From: Bacillota bacterium
GTDB lineage: Bacteria > Bacillota > Clostridia > Christensenellales > Pumilibacteraceae
Reading direction: 5' to 3'
Length of the DNA: 8,849 nt
Assembly: GCA_009780875.1 (NCBI GenBank)
Contig: WQZE01000028.1
Location: forward strand, 1 to 8,849
Shown: piece after piece, positions 1 through 6,522 of the stretch
How positions within the stretch are numbered: position 1 is the stretch's first letter
How the letters are laid out: every line of letters starts with the position of its first letter
The notes under the pieces: generated by a model
Database searches by the model: none
Seen by the model: only the letters and a program-made list of their open reading frames with translations
What the model was told of the DNA's origin: nothing
Translations under genes and position numbers: made by a program

Positions 1-848
1 CAGGCGAGGGGCAAAAACTGGAACGATGGGGCGACATTGTTTTGTTGCGTCCGGACCCCCAAGTGATTTGGAGCCCTGCGATGGCAATGCACAAGTCCCC
101 TGCTTTGCATATGTCGTACAGCCGCAGTAGCCAAGGGGGTGGTCAGTGGACGACGCACAAAAAAACTCCGGAACAGTGGAGCGTCCGTTGTGCGTTGGAC
201 ACCGCCAAGGGTCAGCCCGTCACTTTTGACTTTATTGTCAAGCCGATGGGGTTCAAGCACACGGGCGTTTTCCCTGAGCAAATTGTCAATTGGCAAACCG
301 CCTTTGCATTGATTGAACAGAGAGTGGGGCAAGGCAAGAGCGTGGATGTCCTCAATCTCTTTGGGTACACAGGTGCGGCAAGCGTGGTTTGTGCCAAGGC
401 GGGGGCAACGGTTGCACACATTGACGCTGCCAAAAATATGGTGGAGCAGTGTCGTCAAAATGCCCAAAAAAATGGCGTAGACAAGGTGCGATATATCGTG
501 GATGACTGCAACAAATTTGTGGAGAGAGAGCAAAAACGAGGCAAGTTGTATGATTGCATTTTGATGGATCCGCCGAGTTATGGGCGAGGGCCGGGCGGAG
601 AAATGTGGAAACTGGAAGACAACATAGAGCCGTTGATTCGGTCGTGTGTCAAGTTACTCAAACCCGATGCTTTATTTTTTTTGGTCAATAGTTATACGAC
701 AGGATTGCAACCCACGGTGCTACAAAATTTGCTCGCCATCCATTTGCCAAGTACGGGACGAGTGCGGGCTTATGAGGTGTGCTTGCCTACACAAGATAGA
801 GGTATCGTGTTGCCCTGTGGTTGCAGTGGGCTTTGGATAGGAGAGTAG
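1..848 (+). CDS. Class I SAM-dependent methyltransferase, RlmI/RlmK-like (5' end missing)
   Basis: The reading frame is open from base 3 to a TAG stop, so the gene enters from the left edge. The first visible residues (GEGQKLERWGDIVLLRPDPQ) match the N-terminal part of this family, so a TTG at 42 is not the true start. The SAM-binding motif I, LNLFGYTGAAS, lies at 351-383. An acidic YIVDD follows near 490-505, and the catalytic-type DPPSYGRG motif is at 567-590. The C-terminal NSYTTG and LPCGCSG blocks resemble remembered clostridial members. The family (Methyltrans_SAM type, related to RlmI/RlmK) transfers methyl groups from S-adenosylmethionine, typically to 23S rRNA. The exact target here is unknown. 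The pseudouridine synthase starts 25 bases downstream, which suggests co-transcription of two RNA-modifying enzymes. Confidence 0.88.
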   Translation, partial: GEGQKLERWGDIVLLRPDPQVIWSPAMAMHKSPALHMSYSRSSQGGGQWTTHKKTPEQWSVRCALDTAKGQPVTFDFIVKPMGFKHTGVFPEQIVNWQTAFALIEQRVGQGKSVDVLNLFGYTGAASVVCAKAGATVAHIDAAKNMVEQCRQNAQKNGVDKVRYIVDDCNKFVEREQKRGKLYDCILMDPPSYGRGPGGEMWKLEDNIEPLIRSCVKLLKPDALFFLVNSYTTGLQPTVLQNLLAIHLPSTGRVRAYEVCLPTQDRGIVLPCGCSGLWIGE

Positions 849-873
849 GGGTCTCTACAAGAGGCACCAAAAA

Positions 874-1620
874 ATGGATATGGATGAGATACAAAAGTTT
901 GTACCAATGATTGTTTTTGAGGACAATCATATTGTGGTTGCCATCAAGCCGCACAACCTACCCTCTCAACAAGATGAGAGCGGTGATTTTGATATGCTCA
1001 GTGCAATCAAAGCCTATATTGGAGACAAGTACAAAAAACCGGGCAATGTTTTTATTGGGCTTGTGCACCGCTTGGATAGACCGACAGGGGGGCTGATGGT
1101 TTTTGCACGCACTTCCAAGGCGGCGGATAGGATATGTGAGCAAATCAAACAGGGTGAGATGGGCAAAAAATATATGACCGTTGTGCAAGGTGTGCCAAAA
1201 CACAAGGCAGATAGGTTGGAGCATTACCTCAAAAAAGACACCAAGAACAATCTCGTGACGCTTGCCACAGCCTTGGAGCAAGACTCCAAAAAAGCGATTT
1301 TGGATTACAAAGTTTTGGAGAGCAATACGGACACAAACCCTGCCATCAGCCTTTTGCAGGTTCAGTTGCATACAGGGCGTAGTCACCAAATACGGGTGCA
1401 AATGCGTACCATAGGGCACGCTGTTTTTGGAGACACAAAATATGGTAGTGCTGTCAAGGGCGGGCAAAATCTTGCTTTGTGGGCGTATGAATTGTCATTT
1501 GTGCATCCTACCACCAAGCAAAATATGCGATTTGTGGCGTATCCTAGTGCGATAGAGACGCCTTGGAATCATTTTAATATGGACAAGTTTGCAAGTGTGT
1601 ACAAACCCGATGGGAAATAA
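874..1620 (+). CDS. RluA-family RNA pseudouridine synthase, no S4 domain
   Basis: This 248-residue enzyme isomerises uridine to pseudouridine in RNA. The family signature GLVHRLDRPTGG is at residues 62-73, with the catalytic aspartate at D68. The second conserved block LHTGRSHQIRVQM is at 165-177, followed by GDTKYG at 186-191. There is no N-terminal S4 RNA-binding domain; the protein begins almost directly with the catalytic fold (VFEDNHIVVAIKP). This is the compact form common in Clostridia. The ATG at 874 has only a weak ribosome site (GAGG at 861-864), and M12 at 907 is an alternative. The substrate, rRNA or tRNA, cannot be told from sequence. It lies between a methyltransferase and rimP, fitting a ribosome-maturation group. 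Confidence 0.93.
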   Translation: MDMDEIQKFVPMIVFEDNHIVVAIKPHNLPSQQDESGDFDMLSAIKAYIGDKYKKPGNVFIGLVHRLDRPTGGLMVFARTSKAADRICEQIKQGEMGKKYMTVVQGVPKHKADRLEHYLKKDTKNNLVTLATALEQDSKKAILDYKVLESNTDTNPAISLLQVQLHTGRSHQIRVQMRTIGHAVFGDTKYGSAVKGGQNLALWAYELSFVHPTTKQNMRFVAYPSAIETPWNHFNMDKFASVYKPDGK

Positions 1621-1633
1621 CGCCACACTTTTT

Positions 1634-1638
1634 GGGAG
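1634..1638 (+). promoter_or_regulatory. Ribosome binding site deciding the rimP start
   Basis: GGGAG lies four bases before the ATG at 1643. In-frame upstream ATGs at 1589 and 1610 overlap the end of the pseudouridine synthase gene and would add residues unlike RimP. Confidence 0.6.
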
Positions 1639-1642
1639 CAAA

Positions 1643-2104
1643 ATGGAAAGTATAGAACAAATCATACACCAAGCAATCAACCAACCCATTGTGCAAGCGG
1701 GCTATGAGATTGTGGCGGTGGAGTACAACAAGCCCACAAGCACGCTCACTATTTTTGTGGACAAAGAGGGCGGGGGGATTAGTTTGGACGATTGTGAGAC
1801 CGTCAATCATTTGGTGGACCCGCTTTTGGAGACACTTGACCCCACGCACGGCAAGCCTTATACGCTCAATGTATCAAGCCCAGGACTTGATAGGCATCTC
1901 AAAACACAGAGAGATTTTGAACGGAATTATGGGCGTGAGGTGGAGATAAAACTCAAAAAACAATACAAAAAAAAGTACAACCTTGTGGCGATGTTGCTTT
2001 GCAAAACGGAACAAACCTTGTCCGTGCAAATAGGGGAGCAGACCGTGGACTTTGCAATGGAAGAGGTGCAGTTTGTGCACCCCGCCATCAAGTTTGGTAG
2101 GTAG
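1643..2104 (+). CDS. rimP: Ribosome maturation factor RimP
   Basis: RimP is a cytoplasmic factor needed for late assembly of the 30S subunit. With the ATG at 1643 the protein has 153 residues, the usual size. The diagnostic VSSPGLDRHLKTQRDFER lies at residues 78-94, preceded by the N-terminal domain with YEIVAVEY (21-28) and the acidic DDCETVNHLVDPLL (49-62). The C-terminal SH3-like domain (about 95-153) ends FVHPAIKFGR. In most bacteria rimP heads the nusA-rbfA-infB operon; here it follows a pseudouridine synthase by 22 bases and is followed 15 bases later by a YgjV-like membrane protein, so it has been separated from nusA. A longer form starting at 1589 or 1610 is possible but less likely. 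Confidence 0.93.
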   Translation: MESIEQIIHQAINQPIVQAGYEIVAVEYNKPTSTLTIFVDKEGGGISLDDCETVNHLVDPLLETLDPTHGKPYTLNVSSPGLDRHLKTQRDFERNYGREVEIKLKKQYKKKYNLVAMLLCKTEQTLSVQIGEQTVDFAMEEVQFVHPAIKFGR

Positions 2105-2119
2105 GGGGCAAAACAAACA

Positions 2120-2833
2120 ATGTACGGATATGGATGGTTGGCTTTGCAGATAGATTTTGGTGCACTCAATTTGGCGTTGTGGATTCCTAGTCAAATTAGT
2201 GCTTTTTTTGCGTTGCTGACCATTGGTTACGCAATGGCTTTTGCAAAATCACGCAAGCATACAATGTTTGCGATGATGTGTTTCAATGCCTTTATGATTG
2301 TGTCTATGGGGCTTTTGCAAAATTGGCCGTTGTTGGCTGTCTATTGTGTGGCGATTTTACGGGATGTGACCATCTTGTGGAGAGAGAAGCATTTTCCCAA
2401 AAATAAACCTTTGGCGATTGCCAATTTGCTCTTTTTTTTGGTAGTGATTGCATTGGTCGCCTATTTCACAATCAATTGGCACGCAAGCGTGGCACTTTTG
2501 TTTTTGCAAGTGGGCATACAACTTGCCAGTTTGTTTTTGGTGTATGGGGCGTGGGCAAAGGGTGACCATCTTATCAGAATCAGTAGGGTTTGTTTTTGTA
2601 GCCTAGCCATCATCAATGATATTATGTTTTCCAACATTGTGGGTATCGCCATAGAGAGTTTTGCTATTGTGGCGGTGGGCGTGTTTTATGTCAAACGCTT
2701 GTCCAAAAAACAAGGCGTACCAACGAGCCAGTGCAACACCCAGACTGCACAAACGGAGTGTGGGGATAGCCCAACCATCTTGGGAGTACAAGGTGTGTCA
2801 ACAAAAGAGAGCCAAACCAACAAAATTGATTGA
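2120..2833 (+). CDS. YgjV-like multi-pass inner membrane protein
   Basis: The 237-residue protein is strongly hydrophobic, with about six membrane segments (roughly residues 21-41, 49-66, 69-86, 98-117, 122-142 and 168-192). Short charged turns such as AKSRKH (42-47) and LWREKHFPKNK (86-96) separate them. The pattern, including IPSQISAFFALLTIGYAMAFAKSRK near the start and NDIMFSNIVGIAIESFAIV near the end, resembles the YgjV family of unknown function. This assignment comes from memory of the family and is moderate. A hydrophilic tail of about 44 residues, rich in T, Q and S and containing two cysteines, follows the last helix and looks unusual. The ATG follows AGGGGG at 2103-2108 with a long spacer of about 11 bases. 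The -35 box of the rpmH promoter overlaps its stop codon. Confidence 0.72.
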   Translation: MYGYGWLALQIDFGALNLALWIPSQISAFFALLTIGYAMAFAKSRKHTMFAMMCFNAFMIVSMGLLQNWPLLAVYCVAILRDVTILWREKHFPKNKPLAIANLLFFLVVIALVAYFTINWHASVALLFLQVGIQLASLFLVYGAWAKGDHLIRISRVCFCSLAIINDIMFSNIVGIAIESFAIVAVGVFYVKRLSKKQGVPTSQCNTQTAQTECGDSPTILGVQGVSTKESQTNKID

Positions 2834-2858
2834 CTTTTGCAAAAAACTTTGTTATAAT
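2830..2858 (+). promoter_or_regulatory. Sigma-A-type promoter of rpmH-rnpA-yidD-yidC-jag
   Basis: TTGACT at 2830-2835 and a perfect TATAAT at 2853-2858 are separated by 17 bases, the ideal spacing. Transcription would start near 2865, giving a leader of about 79 bases before rpmH. The -35 box overlaps the TGA stop of the upstream gene. A short inverted repeat TTGCA-A-TGCAA at 2869-2879 lies just after the expected start site and could be an operator, though this is only a possibility. Strong promoters are expected in front of rpmH because L34 is made in large amounts. Confidence 0.9.
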
Positions 2859-2928
2859 AGATAGATTGTTGCAATGCAATGAGAGTGGACAAGCATTTTT
2901 TGTTTGTTGCAAAAAATACAAATACTTT

Positions 2929-2934
2929 GAGGAG
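2929..2934 (+). promoter_or_regulatory. Strong ribosome binding site of rpmH
   Basis: GAGGAG sits nine bases before the rpmH ATG, a near-ideal Shine-Dalgarno sequence and spacing. Confidence 0.85.
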
Positions 2935-2943
2935 TAGTTTTAG

Positions 2944-3096
2944 ATGAAAAGGACTTATCAACCCAAAAAAAGAACCAAAGCAAAGGTTCACGGATTTAGG
3001 GCAAGAATGCAAACCAAGGGCGGCAAAAGAGTGCTTGCTCGTCGCAGAGCCAAAGGTCGCAAATTGATTACACCAAAGCCATTGGGCACCAACTAG
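2944..3096 (+). CDS. rpmH: 50S ribosomal protein L34
   Basis: This 50-residue, very basic protein is a component of the large ribosomal subunit. MKRTYQPKKR at the start, KVHGFRARM (residues 14-22) and GGKRVLARRRAKGRK (26-40) are the universal L34 signature. The common length is about 44; here a tail ITPKPLGTN extends the C-terminus by about six residues. Translation ends in tandem stops (TAG TAG, 3094-3099). It is the first gene after the strong promoter at 2830-2858, and rnpA follows 34 bases later, the classic arrangement. Confidence 0.98.
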   Translation: MKRTYQPKKRTKAKVHGFRARMQTKGGKRVLARRRAKGRKLITPKPLGTN

Positions 3097-3120
3097 TAGA
3101 CGCCTAGGTTGGGCATTGTG

Positions 3121-3125
3121 TGAGG
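3121..3125 (+). promoter_or_regulatory. Ribosome binding site deciding the rnpA start
   Basis: TGAGG lies five bases before GTG 3131, supporting this GTG over the in-frame TTG at 3116, which would place the site inside the coding region. Confidence 0.6.
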
Positions 3126-3130
3126 TTGTT

Positions 3131-3460
3131 GTGCTGTCAAAATCATATAGATTGACCAAAAGAGGTTCGTTTGACTATTTGTATAGACACGGCACAAAGG
3201 CAAATTTGCCGGTGTTGTCGCTTGTGTATTTGCAAGGCAAAAGCACCAAGATTGGTTTTAGCGTATCCAAAAAAATTGGCAAAGCCCATACTCGCAATTT
3301 GGTCAAAAGGCGTCTGCGTGCCATTGTGGCAAGTTTGTTGCCTTCTTTGCAAAAAAAGGCACAGATTGTTTTTGTGACTCGCACAGGGATAGAGACGCTT
3401 GATTTTGAGACACTCAAAAAAAATACAGTGAGTGTGCTCAAAAAGGCAAAATTTTTGTGA
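3131..3460 (+). CDS. rnpA: Ribonuclease P protein component
   Basis: RnpA binds the catalytic RNase P RNA and helps it cut the 5' leader from precursor tRNAs. Starting at GTG 3131 the protein has 109 residues and opens MLSKSYRLTKRGSFDYLY, as expected for the family. The hallmark RNLVKRRLR is at residues 55-63, preceded by IGFSVSKKIGKA (41-52). The C-terminal part, AQIVFVTRTGIETLDFETLKKN, fits the last strand and helix. It lies 34 bases after rpmH, with which it is co-transcribed in most bacteria. A TTG start at 3116 would add five residues (MCEVV) and is less likely. Confidence 0.96.
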   Translation: MLSKSYRLTKRGSFDYLYRHGTKANLPVLSLVYLQGKSTKIGFSVSKKIGKAHTRNLVKRRLRAIVASLLPSLQKKAQIVFVTRTGIETLDFETLKKNTVSVLKKAKFL

Positions 3461-3493
3461 TAGGTCACCGCTTTTGAGGGCACGATTTGAGAT

Positions 3494-3856
3494 ATGACGC
3501 AAATAGCACGAATATTTTTGATTGATTGTATCAACGAGGAGCGTGCTTGCAATCATTGTGAGAAACGAAAGAAAAAAAGAGTCCGTATTGGCAAAGTCAT
3601 CAAGAGGATTTTTTTGTTGTGGTATTTATTTTTTGGGCTCGTGATGGTGTACAAAAAACTGATTTCACCCGCTTTGCCACACAGTTGTAGGTTTGTGCCG
3701 AGTTGTAGTTCGTATATGATGGATGCAATCAAACAATATGGTGTGGTGGGTGTATGGATGGGTGCAGAGCGTATTTTGCGGTGCAACCCTTTTAACTGTG
3801 GTGGGGTGGACCCCGTGCCAGACAATCCACGGGGACAAGCAAAATGGGTGCACTAG
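3494..3856 (+). CDS. yidD: YidD membrane protein insertion efficiency factor
   Basis: YidD is a small membrane-associated protein thought to help YidC-dependent insertion. The core is clear: VYKKLISPALPHSCRFVPSCSSY (residues 52-74) with conserved C65 and C71, then ERILRCNPF (92-100) with C97, and GGVDPVP (103-109). The ATG at 3494 gives 120 residues, longer than the usual 70-85, because about 30 residues rich in charge and containing two cysteines precede the amphipathic or hydrophobic helix at about 34-55. No good ribosome site precedes 3494; GAGGG at 3476-3480 is 13 bases away. No convincing later start keeps the helix, so the start is uncertain. It sits between rnpA and yidC as in most bacteria. 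Confidence 0.9.
   Translation: MTQIARIFLIDCINEERACNHCEKRKKKRVRIGKVIKRIFLLWYLFFGLVMVYKKLISPALPHSCRFVPSCSSYMMDAIKQYGVVGVWMGAERILRCNPFNCGGVDPVPDNPRGQAKWVH
3811..3834 (+). repeat. GC-rich perfect hairpin inside the end of yidD
   Basis: CCCCGTG (3811-3817) and CACGGGG (3828-3834) form a seven-base perfect stem with a ten-base loop. An alternative, mutually exclusive stem pairs GGGG 3803-3806 with CCCC 3811-3814. No U tract follows, so it is not an intrinsic terminator. The codons encode the conserved family stretch DPVPDNPRG, which may explain part of it. Confidence 0.5.
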
Positions 3857-3888
3857 GGGTACTGGTAGATTGCATAGACCGCTTTGGT

Positions 3889-3893
3889 AGGAG
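3889..3893 (+). promoter_or_regulatory. Ribosome binding site deciding the yidC start
   Basis: AGGAG lies seven bases before ATG 3901. The in-frame ATG at 3844 lies inside yidD and has no comparable site. Confidence 0.75.
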
Positions 3894-3900
3894 TTTTGAA

Positions 3901-5241
3901 ATGTCATTTTTTTCTGCACAATTGGGTGCTTTTTCAAATTTGCTTGGCACGGTGGTGCTACAAAAACCGGGGGCTTTCCCTTGGGAGGTATTGATAGTCT
4001 CCGTATTTGACTTTGTCAAGATATATGGATGGCGTATCATTCTTTTCACCTTGTTGTTGAGATTGCTTTTGTCACCGATGGACTTTTTTTCTAGGTTCAG
4101 TATGCGAAAAAACGCACGCAAATTGGAGGGCGTCAAAGACAAGTTGGAGGCCGTTGAAAAACGATTCACGGACCCACTTGAAAAAATGCGGGCACAAAAT
4201 GCCATCAAAAAAGAAGCGGGCATCAAGCAATTTGCTTCGTGCTTGCCTATGTTGATTACACCCATTATCTTTATTTGGATGTCCGTCAGTATGGGCAATG
4301 TAGCCAAATATATGAATATGCAAAACTATGTTGAGTGGTACAATGTGTATCAAACAACATACAGTCAAGCATACAACACCCACGGTGAGGCATACCAAAA
4401 CGATAGCAAAGCCACTGAGATAGCACAAAAAGCGGTCACAAAGTACTATGAGGACAATGATACCGATAGTTTTTTGTGGGTCAAAAGCATTTGGTCGTCC
4501 GATGTGCCTTGGCAAACAGCCATCAAAAACCAAAATGATTTCAAAAAAGCAATAGACAAATATGCAACCGAAAAACCCGAGAGATTTGTGGACCGTGTGC
4601 CACAGTACCAGATTGATGGTGCAGGCAAGTTTGACCTTGATATTGAGGGTAATCCCATCATTGTGGACAACAGCGGGAGCATCTTGGAAGGTGCTGATTT
4701 TGTGAGAGATGCGGAGGGGCAACCCATTGCAGAGACAGACAGTGCAGGCAAAGTAGTGTATTTTGAAAAAGCGTGGAACAATGCAAGGCGTAATGAGGCA
4801 TTGGGTAGATACGACAAAGTGACCGCAGATTTGAGAGCGTCTGCAAACAACAGTGCCAATGGTTATTTGATATTGGTGGTTTTGGCGTCCGGCATATCTT
4901 TCTTGTCTTTTTGGGTGATGCAAAAACAACAGAGTGCCAGCGGTATGAATATGATGGGGATGGGAGGAACCAGTCCTTTTGGAGACCCAAAGAACGCACA
5001 AGGTACGCAAAAATGGACGATGCGTATTATGCGGTTTATGATGCCGGCGATGTATATTTATTTTGGATTGGTCAACTCTGCAATGTTTTCTATTTATATG
5101 ATTGCAAGTAGTTTGATTACTTTGGGTTTTACCACCTTTATGACTTTCCTTATCAATATGCTAGAAAAAAAGAAGACGCACGATGAAATTACCAAAGTAC
5201 AACAATACGGTAGACCCGACCCAAAAGATTTGATTGATTGA
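3901..5241 (+). CDS. yidC: Membrane protein insertase YidC/Oxa1 with large external loop
   Basis: YidC inserts and folds membrane proteins, alone or with SecYEG. From ATG 3901 the protein has 446 residues. Helix 1 spans about 28-58 and carries R54 in LLLRLLLSPM, the position of the conserved groove arginine. A cytoplasmic helical hairpin follows (66-108, EGVKDKLEAVEKRFTDP), then helix 2 (112-133, FASCLPMLITPIIFIWMSV), helix 3 (321-340), helix 4 (376-396) and helix 5 (398-420). FLWVKSIWSSD (191-201) matches the family's loop motif before helix 3. The segment between helices 2 and 3 is about 185 residues, far larger than the short loop of Bacillus proteins, and should face outside. The loop between helices 3 and 4 is rich in Met and Gly. 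No lipobox is evident at the N-terminus. A start at 3844 would give 465 residues and overlap yidD. Confidence 0.95.
   Translation: MSFFSAQLGAFSNLLGTVVLQKPGAFPWEVLIVSVFDFVKIYGWRIILFTLLLRLLLSPMDFFSRFSMRKNARKLEGVKDKLEAVEKRFTDPLEKMRAQNAIKKEAGIKQFASCLPMLITPIIFIWMSVSMGNVAKYMNMQNYVEWYNVYQTTYSQAYNTHGEAYQNDSKATEIAQKAVTKYYEDNDTDSFLWVKSIWSSDVPWQTAIKNQNDFKKAIDKYATEKPERFVDRVPQYQIDGAGKFDLDIEGNPIIVDNSGSILEGADFVRDAEGQPIAETDSAGKVVYFEKAWNNARRNEALGRYDKVTADLRASANNSANGYLILVVLASGISFLSFWVMQKQQSASGMNMMGMGGTSPFGDPKNAQGTQKWTMRIMRFMMPAMYIYFGLVNSAMFSIYMIASSLITLGFTTFMTFLINMLEKKKTHDEITKVQQYGRPDPKDLID
4639..4776 (+). repeat. Two-copy 23-residue repeat in the YidC external loop
   Basis: Residues 247-269 (DIEGNPIIVDNSGSIL...) and 270-292 (DAEGQPIAETDSAGKVV...) align with shared D-x-E-G-x-P-I and a later S-(A)-G followed by hydrophobics. 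The copies are diverged at DNA level, so this is an old protein-level duplication, or chance similarity of two beta hairpins. Confidence 0.45.
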
Positions 5242-5255
5242 AAAATAGACCGAGG

Positions 5256-5270
5256 CACCCCAAGGGGGTG
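5256..5270 (+). repeat. Short hairpin in the leader of jag
   Basis: CACCCC (5256-5261) and GGGGTG (5265-5270) form a perfect six-base stem with loop AAG, 22 bases before the jag start. There is no following U tract, so it is unlikely to be a terminator. It adjoins the shared leader motif at 5268-5280. Confidence 0.5.
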
Positions 5271-5292
5271 AGCAAGCATTGGACGGAGAAAT

Positions 5293-6480
5293 ATGAGAGT
5301 CGTAGAAAAACAAGCAAAAAAAATAGGTGATGCCATAGAACTTGCCCTCAAAGAATTGGGTGCAACGCTTGACCAAGTGACTGTGGATATATTGAGTAAT
5401 GGCGGAATTTTTAAGAACGCCAAGGTTAAAGTGACCCTCAAAGAGGGCGTGCAAACGAGCACTACACCCAAAGTGGTAGAGACCCCCAAAGTGGAGAGCA
5501 AGGCGTTTGAGCCAAGCCAAGAGAGGGACACGCAACGCAAAGAACCCGTCGTCTCAGGTATAGAAAAACCTGTACAAAAAAGCGAGAGTATGCAAGCACT
5601 TGCCAAGGCAGAGTCCTTTGACAAGGTGAGCACGGGGCCCAATGTTGCAAAGACGGACAAGTTTATCACCAAAAAAAGCATAGGGAAATTTTCTTACAAT
5701 CCCAATGAAAGGTTTGCCAAGGGTGGTACATTGGCTGGATTTGGCGGACAACTCAAAGAGCCAGGGAGCCACAGTAAACCCAAGCAAGTGGAGCCTCCCC
5801 AACAAAACACACAAACCCACAACCCAACACTTGTGGCAAAAAAACAAGCGGGCAATGGCAGTGTGGACAATGAGTACAAGAGTGCGGCTCACAAAAATGC
5901 CGTATTGCAAAAAAACACCGCAACACAAAAGCCCATCAAGCAACCCAATGCAAAAGAGCCTTTTGTGTTGAGCCAAGAGATAGAACAAAAACTGCGTGAA
6001 ATTTTGCGTGTGAAACCACAGACGCCACCCGTACCACACGAGGTCGGAGACTATATTGCAGGTTTGCTAGGGCAAATGCAAATACAAGCAAGCGTGGAGT
6101 GCTTTGTAGAAGACAAGCACTTGGATATCTTTCTTGAAAGTACGGATGATATGCTTGTTGGCAACCGTGGTGAAGTGCTTGATAGCATTGAACTATTGGC
6201 GACCATCTATGCAAATCGTGGAGACAACGATTATATCAAAGTTTGTGTAGATACGCAGGATTTCAGAAGAAAACGCTTGGATGTTTTGGCGGGGGTAGCC
6301 AAAAAAACGGCAGACAAAGCGGTGCGTATGAGAAGAAAATTGCACCTAGAACCGATGGGAGATTTGCAAAGAAAAATTATTCACACGGTTTTGCAAGAGG
6401 ATACAAGGGTGGTTACCCATAGTGATGGGGTGGGGCTTTTGAGACATGTGGTGGTTGTGCCCAAAAAAAACGGTAGATAA
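5293..6480 (+). CDS. khpB: Jag/KhpB RNA-binding protein (Jag_N, KH, R3H)
   Basis: KhpB (Jag) binds RNA, and in Firmicutes it influences cell division, cell shape and small-RNA behaviour. The Jag_N domain covers about residues 1-52 (AIELALKELGATLDQVTVDILSNGG...). The KH domain covers about 250-320, with the GxxG loop G290-N-R-G293. The R3H domain covers about 325-392, with R360 and H364 of the RxxxH signature, ending TRVVTHSDGVGLLRHVVVVPKK. Between them, residues 53-245 form a low-complexity, likely disordered linker rich in K, Q, T, P and N. At 395 residues the protein is longer than the usual 200-300 because of this linker. The ATG is preceded by CGGAG at 5284-5288. It follows yidC by 51 bases, the standard position. 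The normally following mnmE is missing. Confidence 0.95.
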   Translation: MRVVEKQAKKIGDAIELALKELGATLDQVTVDILSNGGIFKNAKVKVTLKEGVQTSTTPKVVETPKVESKAFEPSQERDTQRKEPVVSGIEKPVQKSESMQALAKAESFDKVSTGPNVAKTDKFITKKSIGKFSYNPNERFAKGGTLAGFGGQLKEPGSHSKPKQVEPPQQNTQTHNPTLVAKKQAGNGSVDNEYKSAAHKNAVLQKNTATQKPIKQPNAKEPFVLSQEIEQKLREILRVKPQTPPVPHEVGDYIAGLLGQMQIQASVECFVEDKHLDIFLESTDDMLVGNRGEVLDSIELLATIYANRGDNDYIKVCVDTQDFRRKRLDVLAGVAKKTADKAVRMRRKLHLEPMGDLQRKIIHTVLQEDTRVVTHSDGVGLLRHVVVVPKKNGR

Positions 6481-6488
6481 AGGTGGCA

Positions 6489-6508
6489 ACGCATAGGTAG
6501 TTATGCGT
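6489..6508 (+). repeat. Perfect inverted repeat after jag
   Basis: ACGCATA (6489-6495) and TATGCGT (6502-6508) form a seven-base stem with a six-base loop, nine bases after the jag stop and 14 before the next ATG. No run of T follows, so it is at best a weak terminator. It could instead mask the start of the next gene or stabilise the jag mRNA end. Confidence 0.5.
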
Positions 6509-6522
6509 GTGACAAACAAGCG

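Noticed and set aside
841..858. Small hairpins (GTAG/CTAC, GAGA/TCTC) after the methyltransferase stop
   Set aside because: Four-base stems are expected by chance and no T run follows.
2834..2943. Possible replication origin before rpmH
   Set aside because: The gap is only 110 bases, contains no TTATCCACA-like boxes and is fully accounted for by a promoter and leader.
3536..3541. GAGGAG resembling a ribosome site inside yidD
   Set aside because: No start codon in the yidD frame follows at a usable distance; GTG 3543 is one base away and out of frame, and TTG 3547 meets a stop at once. The bases are simply two Glu codons.
4072..5010. Long minus-strand open frame (312 codons) opposite yidC
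   Set aside because: It lies entirely antisense to a well-supported gene, has no family resemblance and has a composition typical of a shadow frame.
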